64,000 bases of DNA from Symbiodinium sp. CCMP2592 (GCA_905221615.1 CAJNDT010003990.1:378501-442500), one strand, 5' to 3'. Numbered from the stretch's first letter, positions 11,169 through 20,575 are shown. Notes: generated from the letters alone by a model not told the origin. Numbers and translations are program-made.

Positions 11169-12134
11169 ATGGCGAACCAGGGTCGGATGCACATTGGGTT
11201 GCCCGGAGTCCCAGAGGGTCCCGACCATGATCTGGATGAAAGTCCAGCCAAAAAGTCGAAGCAGGCTGAGCGTGAGCAGGGCGAGGTGGGGCTGACCATG
11301 AGCTCTTTCAAGGAACTCCTTAGTGGTGCTCTCCGGGAGCAATCGGATGCATTGCTCCAAGCCCAGCAAATGCAGATTACCACTTCCCTTCGTGCATTTG
11401 AGGAACGACAAGGGCACCGAATGGATCGGATTGAAGAACACGCTCAGGCGCAGGCCACCAAGGTCGACTCTCTGGAGGCCCAGCTCAAGGAGATGAACGA
11501 GCGTCTCTCCAGGGTCGAGTCGCGACCGGTGGGAGGCAGTGGAGCTGGAGGCCCTGATAGAAAGTCTACATTGGTGTTTGGTGGATGGTCCCAGAATACG
11601 CGCAAAAACATCCTCTTGGAGCAGCTTCGCCAAGCCCTGCATGGATTGGGCCTGTGGGGGCTGCTGGATAATGACCCTTTCTGTACGGGGGCTCGTCGTT
11701 CAGTTGCACTATGCGCTTTCCGGCGAAGGCCTGATGAGACAGAGGGACAACCAAGGGCGCGCATGCTCCAGGTGCTGCAGGGGGTCAATGCAGCTCAGGT
11801 CTCTATCGAAGGGGCGGTTAAGCCGCTCTGGTGCAGCTTTAGCAAAAGCCCCGAGGAAAGGGGCAGGGCGGCACTGGCAGCTGTGGTGCGAAAGGTGGTC
11901 CTGCGCTTCGCCCCGGAGCGGGCCGCTGACTTGGACCTGGAGTATGGCACAGGCAGGACGTGGATAAAGGAGGACCAGCTGACCGGGATGGACGATCCGC
12001 CTCCTGACGTTAGGCACTCTCGAGAAGTGGTCACTCGTGGAGGCCGTGGATGGATCGACGAAGCCACGCTTGCAAGGTGGATGGAGGTGGACCTGGAGGC
12101 CGTGAAGCAGGTCGTTGCTGACCAAAAGTTCTGA
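11169..12134 (+). CDS. LINE ORF1 nucleic-acid-binding-type protein
   Basis: This 321-aa protein is the first ORF of the non-LTR element, 192 bp downstream of the relict spliced leader. A basic stretch (PAKKSKQ, about residues 25-31) could be a nuclear signal. A Gln/Glu-rich coiled-coil region follows (about 45-117), then a globular part starting at STLVFGGWS with alternating hydrophobic residues. That order resembles L1 ORF1p, where a coiled coil precedes an RRM-like domain. In L1 the protein packages the RNA. The RRM reading is structural inference, and no zinc knuckles are visible. The stop is TGA. The same frame stays open for ten codons and continues into ORF2, so ORF1-ORF2 may be linked by readthrough or reinitiation. 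Confidence 0.75.
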   Translation: MANQGRMHIGLPGVPEGPDHDLDESPAKKSKQAEREQGEVGLTMSSFKELLSGALREQSDALLQAQQMQITTSLRAFEERQGHRMDRIEEHAQAQATKVDSLEAQLKEMNERLSRVESRPVGGSGAGGPDRKSTLVFGGWSQNTRKNILLEQLRQALHGLGLWGLLDNDPFCTGARRSVALCAFRRRPDETEGQPRARMLQVLQGVNAAQVSIEGAVKPLWCSFSKSPEERGRAALAAVVRKVVLRFAPERAADLDLEYGTGRTWIKEDQLTGMDDPPPDVRHSREVVTRGGRGWIDEATLARWMEVDLEAVKQVVADQKF

Positions 12135-12164
12135 GATGATCTTGTCTTTGCTGAGGATTCTCCT

Positions 12165-15047
12165 ATGGGAGAGGGTGTTTTTCTGCCGGCGCCCAGCTTG
12201 ACCAAGGAGCCCCTGTCGGCGGAGATTGCTCAGAAACCGGCTGGCAGTTGCTTCTCTGTGTGGGGCTGGAACGTGGGTGGCGCCGAACTGGCCTCACTGC
12301 CTAAGGCAGTGCGAGACTCAGCAGCGAGACCGCTCGGAAAAGAAGACCTGGTCGTCTTGCAGGAAGTGCCCCGAGAGAAGCAGGGATGGTGTTTTCAGGA
12401 ACTCGCAGGGCGAAAGGTCGTGACACACCGTACAGCAGATCAGTGGAGAGGCACGGGGCTGTGGTATGATCCAGGGGTGTGGTGTGTGCTTCGCAAGCTC
12501 GGGTCAGGCCGGGGTTCGTGGTTCAAGGTCCGGCACCTGGAGAAGCCGTTGGAGCTGTGGATAGGGACTGCTCACTTCTCACCAGGGGCCACAGTGGCAG
12601 GGTATGAGGAGGAGGTCCATGAACACTTCCGGCATCTTCCGAAGAGTGCTCATAGGGTGGTCTTTCAGGGTGACGTGAACAGTGCCTTCGGCTGGACAGT
12701 ATCTGGGGACGGGATCACGGAGGTGGCCAGAGAAGGGAAGAGTAACATCCTGCACAAGGTCTTTGTTGAGCGCGGTTTGAGTATGACCCCGCCCTCGTGT
12801 TCTCAGATCCAGACCCCTACCAGCCGTCCCCGCCAGGAGGGCCGACAAGGGCAATGCATTGATGTCATGGCAGTTATGCATATGCGTGTTCAGTCATGGC
12901 GCATCATGGAAGATTCCTACATGACCATTGGCACTGACCATGAGTTGACGGAGGGCAGGTTTGTTGTGGATGAGCGACGAGAGCACCGAAGACATGAGAC
13001 TAGGCCGAGGGTTTGGACGGGAGGGGTGACTGTCATTGAGAGCATGGACCAGAATGTCGTCTCGGACCTCGCTCGCAGATGTACGAAACCTGTCCAAGGG
13101 CAAGGGTACAGGGATCCGGTGCAAGTTCGGAAGGCTTTTAAAGAAGCTAAACACTCTGGTTCCTCGGCGAAGTGGAAATCAGCACTCAAACTCCGGCGTG
13201 AGGCCAGACAACAGTGGGAATTTGAGCGCTTAGTGCGTGCAAGCCAGGGTGAGTGGCACACCTTTCGCGCACTCAAACCACGTCGACATGAGGGGTGGGA
13301 CATCGGGTTCGCAGAGGCACAGATGGGTGATCCGCACGATGTGATCCATGAGCACTTGGCAGGGGTCTACAAGGGGAGTGGGGTTCAAGGGGCGGAACCG
13401 TGGAGAGGCGAGGTCAACGCCTTCACCCTTGAGGAGCTGCGCACCGGGGTAGGCCAGATGAAAAAAGGGAAGGCTGTGGGCGCGGACCTGACTTCTACGG
13501 AACTTCTTCTAGGGATCATGGAGGTCAAGGGTGGGCCGGAACATTTGTTGGAATGGTACAACCGGATCCTTGTGACGGGGGACATCCCCACTGAGTGGAA
13601 CGAGCCCATCATGATCCTCCTTCCTAAGGTGCGACTACCTACTAAGGCAAAAGAGCTTCGCCCCATCGCTCTGGGATCGTCTGTGTCAAAGCTTTTCAGC
13701 AGGCTTCTGGTGAACCGTGCTCTACATCAGCTTAGGCCTCAAACTTACTCCCAATGTGCTGGTCCAGGAAGACAAACCTCCGATTTTCTGTACACCATCA
13801 TCCGGTTATTTGAACTCGCCAGGGAATGGGGCAATCCGTTGGTGGTTTTCAAGATGGATTTGGAGAAAGCATTCGATAGCTTGGATCGTGAAATGCTTTT
13901 GAGCAGATTGGAGGAGAAGATCGGCCGGGGTGCGGAACTAACCTGTTGGCGCAACCTCCTTCGGGAAACAACGGGTTTACTACAGTCACCGTGGGGAAGT
14001 TCGAGGGTTCCGATGGACAGGGGAATAAAACAGGGCGCAGTCGAATCGCCTGTCCTGTTTGCGTACATCGCAGAGCTGGTGCTGTCAGAAACCGTGCATA
14101 AGTACTCCTGGCGTGGCATGCCTCCCCTATACGGCGACCTCCCGCCGGAGGAAATGATGTTCATGGACGACGGCCTCATGTGGAATGGATCCCTCCCAGT
14201 TGTCCAAACTAGAGCACAACAACTCTCGATCGAGTTTGCCAGGTACGGTCTTCGGATGAACCCCGCCAAGTGCCAACTCTATGTGACACCGAATGTCCCA
14301 GGTGAACACTCGATCGTCCTGAACGGCTCTAAGGTGGTGGCCGCCCCGCAGCTCGAGGTCATGGGTCTCCCCCTCCGGGTTGGGATGTCTATGTATGAGC
14401 TCGTGAGTCCAGCTGCCACACGTGCCCGATCGAAGTTCTGGGAGCTCAAACATATCCTGAGGGCTAAGGGGTATATGAAGAACCGTGCCAGGGTTATGCA
14501 GAGAGTTGTGGGTGCCACTGCCCTGTGGTTCATCTGCTGTGTCCCACCGGACAAAGCCACGATGACGGCCCTCAACACCACCCAGCTCCAGCTCATGGTC
14601 TGGCTGTTGCGCTTCGCCAAGGCAGCCACTGAGTCGTGGGAGGACTTTAGGAAGCGGGCTTTTCGTGGGGCCCGTGCTGCTCTTCATTCGGCGGGTCTTG
14701 AACGGTGGTCAACTTTGTGGTTGCGCAGATACTGGCGGTACGCCGGGCATAGGGTTCGCACGGTGTTATCGGAGCATCCCCCGATCAGTTGCGATTTCGA
14801 GCATTTTCGAACCCTCCCATGGTGGAATCGACAGAAGGCCCTCCCACAAGGTCAAGGGGTGAAGCACAAGGGACACCACTTTGCCCGCCTCACCCAACTG
14901 GAGCAGAACATGGACCGAGTAGCAGGGCATCCGTGGAGGGTAATGGCACATGACCGCAATGCATGGAGGAACAAGGAAGACGCTTGGGTGGCACACATGG
15001 ATGTACCGTGGTCCTCAGGACGCCAACTTGCCCTCGGTGACCGCTAG
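12165..15047 (+). CDS. LINE ORF2: APE-type endonuclease and reverse transcriptase
   Basis: 960 aa. The N-terminus is an exonuclease-endonuclease-phosphatase fold: WNVGG (N36), VVLQEV (E67), GTAHFS (about 134-139), GDVNS (D170, N172) and GTDH (D258-H259). These are the metal and catalytic positions of APE-like LINE endonucleases. The RT follows: LRPIALGSSVSKLFSR (fingers), FKMDLEKAFDSLD (motif A, D565), GIKQGAVESPVLF (motif B), FMDD (motif C, D668-D669) and MNPAKCQLY after it. No RNase H domain and no C-terminal CCHC finger is visible in the last 200 residues. The protein would nick target DNA and prime cDNA from the nick. Motif C has Met where most LINEs have Ala (F/YADD). All catalytic residues are present, so the enzyme looks intact. 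Confidence 0.93.
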   Translation: MGEGVFLPAPSLTKEPLSAEIAQKPAGSCFSVWGWNVGGAELASLPKAVRDSAARPLGKEDLVVLQEVPREKQGWCFQELAGRKVVTHRTADQWRGTGLWYDPGVWCVLRKLGSGRGSWFKVRHLEKPLELWIGTAHFSPGATVAGYEEEVHEHFRHLPKSAHRVVFQGDVNSAFGWTVSGDGITEVAREGKSNILHKVFVERGLSMTPPSCSQIQTPTSRPRQEGRQGQCIDVMAVMHMRVQSWRIMEDSYMTIGTDHELTEGRFVVDERREHRRHETRPRVWTGGVTVIESMDQNVVSDLARRCTKPVQGQGYRDPVQVRKAFKEAKHSGSSAKWKSALKLRREARQQWEFERLVRASQGEWHTFRALKPRRHEGWDIGFAEAQMGDPHDVIHEHLAGVYKGSGVQGAEPWRGEVNAFTLEELRTGVGQMKKGKAVGADLTSTELLLGIMEVKGGPEHLLEWYNRILVTGDIPTEWNEPIMILLPKVRLPTKAKELRPIALGSSVSKLFSRLLVNRALHQLRPQTYSQCAGPGRQTSDFLYTIIRLFELAREWGNPLVVFKMDLEKAFDSLDREMLLSRLEEKIGRGAELTCWRNLLRETTGLLQSPWGSSRVPMDRGIKQGAVESPVLFAYIAELVLSETVHKYSWRGMPPLYGDLPPEEMMFMDDGLMWNGSLPVVQTRAQQLSIEFARYGLRMNPAKCQLYVTPNVPGEHSIVLNGSKVVAAPQLEVMGLPLRVGMSMYELVSPAATRARSKFWELKHILRAKGYMKNRARVMQRVVGATALWFICCVPPDKATMTALNTTQLQLMVWLLRFAKAATESWEDFRKRAFRGARAALHSAGLERWSTLWLRRYWRYAGHRVRTVLSEHPPISCDFEHFRTLPWWNRQKALPQGQGVKHKGHHFARLTQLEQNMDRVAGHPWRVMAHDRNAWRNKEDAWVAHMDVPWSSGRQLALGDR

Positions 15048-15346
15048 TGAACGAACAGGGCCTGCACTGAATGCATGTTCCTGTTTTGGGCCGCCGCCTT
15101 GTAGGCTTTCTCTACCAGCACGCCTCCACCTAAGGATCGAGGTCGTTCTGTCAATTCGTCGGTTCGGGTCTCTCCCCATGTCTCCCCACACTCCAGAGAG
15201 AGCAGGGCACGCTGAGGGAGAGACGGTCATGTGTGTACAGTGTTGCACGGGTGTCTGCTGCATGGTTGCTTTGTGAAGGGGTGTTTATCTCCTGAGTCCA
15301 GCGATCGAGCCGTAGAGTGCCTTTCGTGACATTTTGACTCCGGGCC

Positions 15347-16570
15347 ATGGCGCTCATGTTCTACATGTTTCTGCGGTTCCTGACCGTGATGGTCTGCGCG
15401 GGGGGACCTCCGACCGGAGGTGACCTCCCACCGAACCCTTTGCCAGCTGGTGATGCAAGGAACTCCGTTGTGACGACCTCTGATGCATCGCCGAGGGCTT
15501 CCGACCTGAGCTCAAACTCCGTGCTATCCCCGGCTGTCACTACGGCAGTGGGAGGTGGCTCCTCTTCTACACGTGGAACACCAGGCAGAGCTTCAGGGTC
15601 CTTTTCGACTATGTCTACTCCTCATGCTCCGGGCCGTTCAAGGTCTCCGCCTGGAGTTTTGCATGAATTCGACACGGACAACCAACTATCAGGATTACCC
15701 CGCCCGGGACATCTTCAAGATCAAGGTGGTACCGATCAGGGACGCTGTGAAGCAGGTGGGCGGGAGCTGAACCCCCGGGGCGTCGGGTACGGAACGATTA
15801 GGGACAACGTCAACGCCACCTCGGACTGCCAGTGGATGGTCTCAGCTGTGTCTCAGATTAACAATTTCAGGGTGGATGGGAGAGGCACGGAGCCAATGTG
15901 GTTGGCAGTGCTGGCCAGGATCCGTGCCAGGCAAGACCCGGAGTACAAGAAGTGGTGTGGACGACATCTCCGGTCTTTGCGAGCCGAGTTTGGCCCCCTA
16001 CTCAATTCTCACTTGCATACCAGGCCGCTCTCAACATCAGAGGTGGATTGGGCGAGGAGGGTGGAGCATGCAGCGGCCCAGGACTTCTACGGCCACCTCC
16101 GCTCTGTTCAGGTGATCCAGTCGGTCTCGCACACTGTTGTCCTCTCCGAGTTGACACCGGCGGCTAGCCAGGAGGTACCCTTTGGGCTGTTCCATGCTCA
16201 GTGGGTGGACCCTGCAACAGGGACGTGGGGTGTGGGTGTGAGGCCTGCACCACCCCAGGATCGGGAACCGAGTGAAGAAGAGACGGAGGAGCGGGATGAA
16301 CACGACGAGACGTCCGGGATGTCTCTCTTCGTGGTGCTGCTCGCCCCCATTTCAGTCCAGGGCTTCGATGAACCTTTCGAAGGCGGACCGGTCCCAGAAT
16401 GGTGGTGGGATATGGTGGAAAATGTCCGGGATATGATGGACCGTGGGAGGTCGGGACCGGAGCTGTCCCGGTTGCTGCATACGACCCTTCAGAGGGATGA
16501 TGACAGACGCTTTGTTGAAGAAACGCTCCTATATGTCAATGGCCTCAGTCGCGCTCTGCATCTTCATTGA
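15347..16570 (+). CDS. LINE third ORF, N-terminal part (ends at in-frame TGA)
   Basis: 407 codons, 300 bp after ORF2, with no family I recognise. It opens with a hydrophobic stretch (MALMFYMFLRFLTVMVCAGG), followed by a Pro/Ser/Thr-rich linker. A folded-looking part follows, with many Trp and Arg residues and an acidic PSEEETEERDEHDE segment. The stop TGA at 16568-16570 is a lone nonsense codon: the same frame then stays open to 19615. The natural protein may therefore be 1,422 codons long, truncated here by mutation or made by readthrough. It lies inside the retroelement before the poly(A), so it is element-encoded and not a host gene. Confidence 0.65.
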   Translation: MALMFYMFLRFLTVMVCAGGPPTGGDLPPNPLPAGDARNSVVTTSDASPRASDLSSNSVLSPAVTTAVGGGSSSTRGTPGRASGSFSTMSTPHAPGRSRSPPGVLHEFDTDNQLSGLPRPGHLQDQGGTDQGRCEAGGRELNPRGVGYGTIRDNVNATSDCQWMVSAVSQINNFRVDGRGTEPMWLAVLARIRARQDPEYKKWCGRHLRSLRAEFGPLLNSHLHTRPLSTSEVDWARRVEHAAAQDFYGHLRSVQVIQSVSHTVVLSELTPAASQEVPFGLFHAQWVDPATGTWGVGVRPAPPQDREPSEEETEERDEHDETSGMSLFVVLLAPISVQGFDEPFEGGPVPEWWWDMVENVRDMMDRGRSGPELSRLLHTTLQRDDDRRFVEETLLYVNGLSRALHLH

Positions 16571-19500
16571 CCACTTCCTGCCGACCTGGCTAATGGACTG
16601 CCTCGGCTGACGGACACGGAGTACTATGACAGGGTGCACAGGATCATCTCCAACCTAAAGAGGCGATGGTTGTGGAAGATCTGCCCTGTGGCAATGGAGA
16701 ATCAGAAACAGGAAGAGTGGCTCCTCGCCTCCGGGTACACCCACTTCGAGCTGTCACCGGCGCTACGTGACGCGGAAGCAGCAGAGCGGAGGGGCTTCTC
16801 GCGGTCACGATCGCCGCATCGCCGTGACACCGCCCCGTGGTTGGATGCACCAAGCATGGCTGAGAAGAACACCGGAGGGGACGATGGCAGTGATGTCTCC
16901 TCTTTGTTTCAGGTGCCGCCTGATTGGGAACAGCGGTGGGCCAGACTCAGGGAAGAGTTGGAAGCCTGGTTTGCAGCGGGCAGGGAGGTGGGCATGGCAA
17001 TGAGAATGCTACGACATCGAGTTCAAGGCTCAGGGCATGATGGCTTTATCCAATGGGCTGAGGAACCGCTTCAGTCCTTGGGGTGGGGCAACCCCAATGC
17101 ACAGGGAATCGAACGTGGCACCACCCCGTCGGACTTCTACCGGTGGGCCTGTATGGTTGAGGGCTACCTTCGGACGCTATATCACAGACACAGAGTTGAA
17201 ACCAGGTCCTCAGGGAGCAGAATGACCGCGGCTGACACATCGCCGCACGACTCGGTGAGCTTCATGGCTGACAGGTACCAATACGGCCGCCGTAGGATCA
17301 GAGACTCTCGTACCCTGCGGAGGAGTTCGCGCCACTCTGATGCGCGAGGTGCTGACGCAAGAGACGGCTGTCTGCGGGGAGAAAGAGGGCGACATCCACG
17401 TGGAAATGCGACGGCTCACCGATGTGCTCCTTCTGATCGGACAGGCCCGGCTAGGCCAACAACGGGTGCCCGTGAGGCTGCAGCCGGTGGTGCAGGGTCG
17501 ACGAGGCGGACAGAGACGTCGGGTGTTGGGAATCTGGCCAGGGTGTCTCCCATGGCCCCGGACCTTCAGAACCCGATGTCCTCAGATCAGGCGGTCTATC
17601 TTTGGCGGCATCTGCTCTTTGATCGCACTAGCTTCGGGCCTCAGCTCACAGGTGCCTCCCTGATCCCAGACCACTTCCTGCCACAGCACATGCTGCAAAA
17701 CATCAGCATCCACCATGAGGCTATGTCGCGGCACAACAGGGCAGTGTCGACACTGGCCTTGATCACAGTGCTGCGTTACTTAATGTCGGAGGTGTCGAGA
17801 ACACTGGATGTGGCCGATGCCTTGGCAAGAGCTCACCAGGATGACACCGTGGAGGTTGAACTGGACGAGGACGATCAGGACACCTCCTTACTGATGCAGA
17901 AGTTCGTGATGACTGAGGGAAGAGATACCATGGAAAGTCGAGGGACCCGGGCGATTCTGCGACTCCATAAGGAGCTCTTGGGGCAGCCACGGCCTGTGCA
18001 GCTTGCACATGTCAAAAAGGTACAGCTGGGATTGCCACCGACTACACCGGAGGTGAATGCAGGGTCATGGCGTGAGCAGTTGGAGGCCGTACTGGTTGCA
18101 CTGGGGCCTGGAGTGGATGAACACACTGAGCTGAACAATGTGGACGAGGTCTGGTTCGGGCAATGGGTCAACGAGATCACGGTCTTCGTCCCAGGGTTCC
18201 AAGAGGCTGTGGGTCCTATTCAGGTGGAATCTCAGACGACTATGGACCCAGTGCGGGACTTGGACCACGAGCTCAACCTCCTGCTTGAGGACGAAGACAG
18301 TGAGCGGGCGTGGCAAGAACAGCGAGCCCAGGAAGAAGCTGCGGAGAGGGACCGACTTCAGGAGTTTGAAACCATGTGTGCCAAGGAGCTGGTGGAGCTA
18401 CGAGCGGATGCCCATGCCTTCCGGGCTTGGGAACAGGACCAGATGGTGGAGGCGATGGCCAGGGCACCGCCGCCTAAGCGTCGGTGCGTGCTGACAGTGG
18501 AGGCGGCTTCGAGCTCTTCCGATAGACCGCGGGTGATGCACACATTCGCGGTGGATGTACCGGTCAATGGGACACCGGTTAGTCTTACTATCCGCGCGAC
18601 CATGGAGCCGGACCCGGAGAATGTGTCGACCAGGGCGGTGACATCTGTGCCAGTGGAGCAGCCCAATCAGGGGCAGAGAGGTGATGGACCCGGAGAGTTA
18701 CTGACGGAGGCCTTGACGGATCTCTCCTTCGAGGACTACCAACGCATATACGATCAATGGCAGAGGGGTGAGTTACTGCTGGCCGAAATCATCGTGCAGT
18801 ATGGCTCCACGGTCGCCGAGCTTTTGCAGTCTCAAAGGGCCCTCATGGTGGAAGAGACAGCAGTGCACATGGAGCAGGAGACGGATGGGGTGGCTGGGAA
18901 CATGCCTGCTTCAGTCGAGCCAGGGGAAGCACTGCCTGGGTTGCCGACGTCCCCTCTCATGGCGGCCGGTGCGGAGCGTCCGCGCTTCTGCTTCTTCGAG
19001 AGCATGTACGGACAGTGGAAAGCTGGCCTGAGGACAAGCCTGGACATCCGTAACAGCTTCGGGGACACATGGCTGATCCTCTTTACCCAGTGGAAGCTGT
19101 GGGGATTAACTGCTATCGAGGGGCGCCTGGGCGAGATCTTGGATATGACGAGGGATCCTCCGGAAGGGTCGCAGCGGCCTCTCAATGCTGAGTATGAGGA
19201 CAGCGTGCACAGATGTAGCCTCAAGATCCCGTTTGGTGTGGTGAAGCAGGTGTACCAACGATGGAAGGACCAGCTCATCTCCGATGCCACCATTGAGGAG
19301 GTGTATGGCAGCAGATGGTTCGAGCTGTTTCAGAGAATGCGTGAATATGGCCTGAACGCATGCCGTGCCGAGCTTTCGGAACTGGTGGAATGGGACCTGG
19401 AAGACTTGCTTGACATGATTGCCGCAGGGGACAAGGACGAGAGAGATGACAACGAGGGTCCCCAAGGGTCTACAGGGTCAAATGTGGTATCGAATGGGGA

Positions 19501-19615
19501 GCCCAGTGGCAATGGCAATGGGGGTCACACGGCGTCGCCAGGGTTAGCTGAAATGACACAGTTGGATGGCGAGACTGAAGATGTTGAGGGTGCGATGGAA
19601 GCACGTACTTCTTGA
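16571..19615 (+). CDS. LINE third ORF, C-terminal part with three W/Y repeats
   Basis: This continues the frame of 15347-16570 after its TGA. There is no early ATG, and the first alternative start is GTG at 16634. About 1,014 codons, unrecognised. It contains an Arg/Ser-rich segment (GFSRSRSPHRRD), a Glu/Gln-rich probable coiled coil (about 18250-18470), and near the C-terminus three related repeats of about 55-60 aa at 18724-18830, 18987-19105 and 19228-19350. Each repeat has the pattern Y-x2-W-x-(K/R/G)...YG-x3-LF/LL...WG/YG. The end is acidic and Gly/Asn-rich. No enzyme motif is visible. A structural or nucleic-acid-binding role is only a guess. Confidence 0.6.
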   Translation, partial: PLPADLANGLPRLTDTEYYDRVHRIISNLKRRWLWKICPVAMENQKQEEWLLASGYTHFELSPALRDAEAAERRGFSRSRSPHRRDTAPWLDAPSMAEKNTGGDDGSDVSSLFQVPPDWEQRWARLREELEAWFAAGREVGMAMRMLRHRVQGSGHDGFIQWAEEPLQSLGWGNPNAQGIERGTTPSDFYRWACMVEGYLRTLYHRHRVETRSSGSRMTAADTSPHDSVSFMADRYQYGRRRIRDSRTLRRSSRHSDARGADARDGCLRGERGRHPRGNATAHRCAPSDRTGPARPTTGAREAAAGGAGSTRRTETSGVGNLARVSPMAPDLQNPMSSDQAVYLWRHLLFDRTSFGPQLTGASLIPDHFLPQHMLQNISIHHEAMSRHNRAVSTLALITVLRYLMSEVSRTLDVADALARAHQDDTVEVELDEDDQDTSLLMQKFVMTEGRDTMESRGTRAILRLHKELLGQPRPVQLAHVKKVQLGLPPTTPEVNAGSWREQLEAVLVALGPGVDEHTELNNVDEVWFGQWVNEITVFVPGFQEAVGPIQVESQTTMDPVRDLDHELNLLLEDEDSERAWQEQRAQEEAAERDRLQEFETMCAKELVELRADAHAFRAWEQDQMVEAMARAPPPKRRCVLTVEAASSSSDRPRVMHTFAVDVPVNGTPVSLTIRATMEPDPENVSTRAVTSVPVEQPNQGQRGDGPGELLTEALTDLSFEDYQRIYDQWQRGELLLAEIIVQYGSTVAELLQSQRALMVEETAVHMEQETDGVAGNMPASVEPGEALPGLPTSPLMAAGAERPRFCFFESMYGQWKAGLRTSLDIRNSFGDTWLILFTQWKLWGLTAIEGRLGEILDMTRDPPEGSQRPLNAEYEDSVHRCSLKIPFGVVKQVYQRWKDQLISDATIEEVYGSRWFELFQRMREYGLNACRAELSELVEWDLEDLLDMIAAGDKDERDDNEGPQGSTGSNVVSNGEPSGNGNGGHTASPGLAEMTQLDGETEDVEGAMEARTS

Positions 19616-19694
19616 AGTCCTGAGAGGGTTGTTGTTGCCTTTCGCAAAGCGAATTCCAGATTCCTAAGACTTAGGCGGACGGAAAAAGGTGTTC

Positions 19695-19738
19695 AAAAAA
19701 AAAAACCCTAAACCCTAAACTCCCTAAACCCCACACCC
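19695..19738 (+). other. Poly(A) tail joined to CCCTAAA repeats
   Basis: Eleven A residues (19695-19705) mark the 3' end of the non-LTR element and run straight into CCCTAAACCCTAAACTCCC. Sense-strand poly(A) next to CCCTAAA means the first-strand cDNA was primed on the TTTAGGG side of the target. Confidence 0.85.
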
Positions 19739-19742
19739 GCCA

Positions 19743-19842
19743 GACCTGAAGGTGTCTCCATCGAGCAGCGTGCTAACATCCTCGCATATGGCCGCCACTT
19801 CCACCCGTCACTGGAGCCCGGGAGCTCAGGGCTTCCGCAGGT
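19743..19842 (+). CDS. Possible exon of an IPT/TIG-domain gene
   Basis: The frame beginning PEGVSIEQRANILAYGRHF contains a segment like the IPT/TIG core (hydrophobic-x-hydrophobic-x-G-x-x-F). It ends at a CTTCCGCAG boundary just before an AT microsatellite. It would be the most upstream exon of the TIG exon series scattered over 23.9-44.4 kb. The call rests on one short motif and is weak. Confidence 0.3.
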
Positions 19843-19847
19843 TGAGA

Positions 19848-19965
19848 ATATATATATATATATATATATATGTTTATTTATATTTTTATGTTTATATTTA
19901 TATATTTGTATTTATATGTATTTATATGGATATATATATATATATGTATATATACATATTGAAAG
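19848..19965. repeat. (TA)n / TTTATAT microsatellite
   Basis: TATATATATATA grades into TTTATATTTTTATG-type units. No gene. Confidence 0.9.
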
Positions 19966-20319
19966 TCAGGATGGTAGGGTTGCCACCTTGGGGGGTTTTG
20001 GCTTCGAGAACCGCGGTTTTAGGGTTGAGGGCTCGGGTTTGCTGCAGGCGCAGGGCTGGGGTTTAGGTTCGTGGGTTTCTACTTCGATTCCCAGCATCTA
20101 CGAAACGCCCGAACCGTCCACGGAATCTTCAACATTGAGCTTCACGGAGGTACCTTAATAGGCTTCCACATTGGTTCATGCTTCATGCAGTTACAGTCAA
20201 TCGCAAGAGAAGTACCGTTGCTCGTGTGTAGTTGAAAAGTCCATGCGTTCAGAAGACCAGGCCGCGGTGCTTGGTGCAGGACGGCAACAACAGCTGGGCG
20301 CGGTTCTCTGTTCAGCTTC

Positions 20320-20402
20320 CCGTTGGTTAGTAGGGAATGGAGGAATGGTGTATAGTTATAGCTTCTATTACTACCATTCTTCCATTCCCTACTAACCAAC
20401 GG
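20320..20402. mobile_element. Foldback (MITE-like) element, 83 bp
   Basis: The 30-bp arms CCGTTGGTTAGTAGGGAATG... and ...CATTCCCTACTAACCAACGG differ at one base and are separated by 23 bp. The arm core TTAGTAGGGAATGG recurs in the foldback at 41931-42010, so this is a dispersed family and not a chance palindrome. Confidence 0.8.
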
Positions 20403-20479
20403 TAAGTCACTTCCGCTGTCGATTACACTAGCTCCGGATGAGTTCTCTTCGCTCCCACTCGGGCTCTGCGTGTGATTTG

Positions 20480-20575
20480 GATGTCCGTGCAATGGCAGCA
20501 GCAATGGCAATGGCAGCAGCAGCGGCAGCAGCAGTAGTAGCAGTAGGAGGAGGAGGAGGAGGAGGTGGAGGATGC
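20480..20575. repeat. GCA/AGG trinucleotide tract
   Basis: GGCAGCAGC, AGTAGTAGC and AGGAGGAGG runs. No coding support. Confidence 0.8.

Larger units (their letters stand above)
10941..19705 (+). mobile_element. SL-capped non-LTR (LINE) retrotransposon in telomere-like repeats
   Basis: This is an 8,765-bp element. The 5' end is the dinoflagellate spliced leader followed by a truncated leader, and the 3' end is a run of 11 A. It encodes ORF1 (11169-12134), ORF2 with APE-type endonuclease and RT (12165-15047), and a long third frame (15347-19615) interrupted by one TGA. Both flanks on the same strand are CCCTAAA-type repeats. Target-primed reverse transcription of a trans-spliced, polyadenylated RNA explains both ends. 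The exact boundaries are inferred from the leader and the poly(A). A target-site duplication cannot be told apart from the flanking repeats. Confidence 0.88.

Noticed and set aside
10952-11230. 92-codon frame starting in the spliced-leader region of the LINE
   Set aside because: It overlaps the 5' untranslated leader and the ORF1 start in another phase. Gly/Ser/Arg low complexity.
11022-11642. 206-codon minus-strand frame opposite LINE ORF1
   Set aside because: Antisense shadow with no recognisable motif. The + strand frame has coiled-coil and element context.
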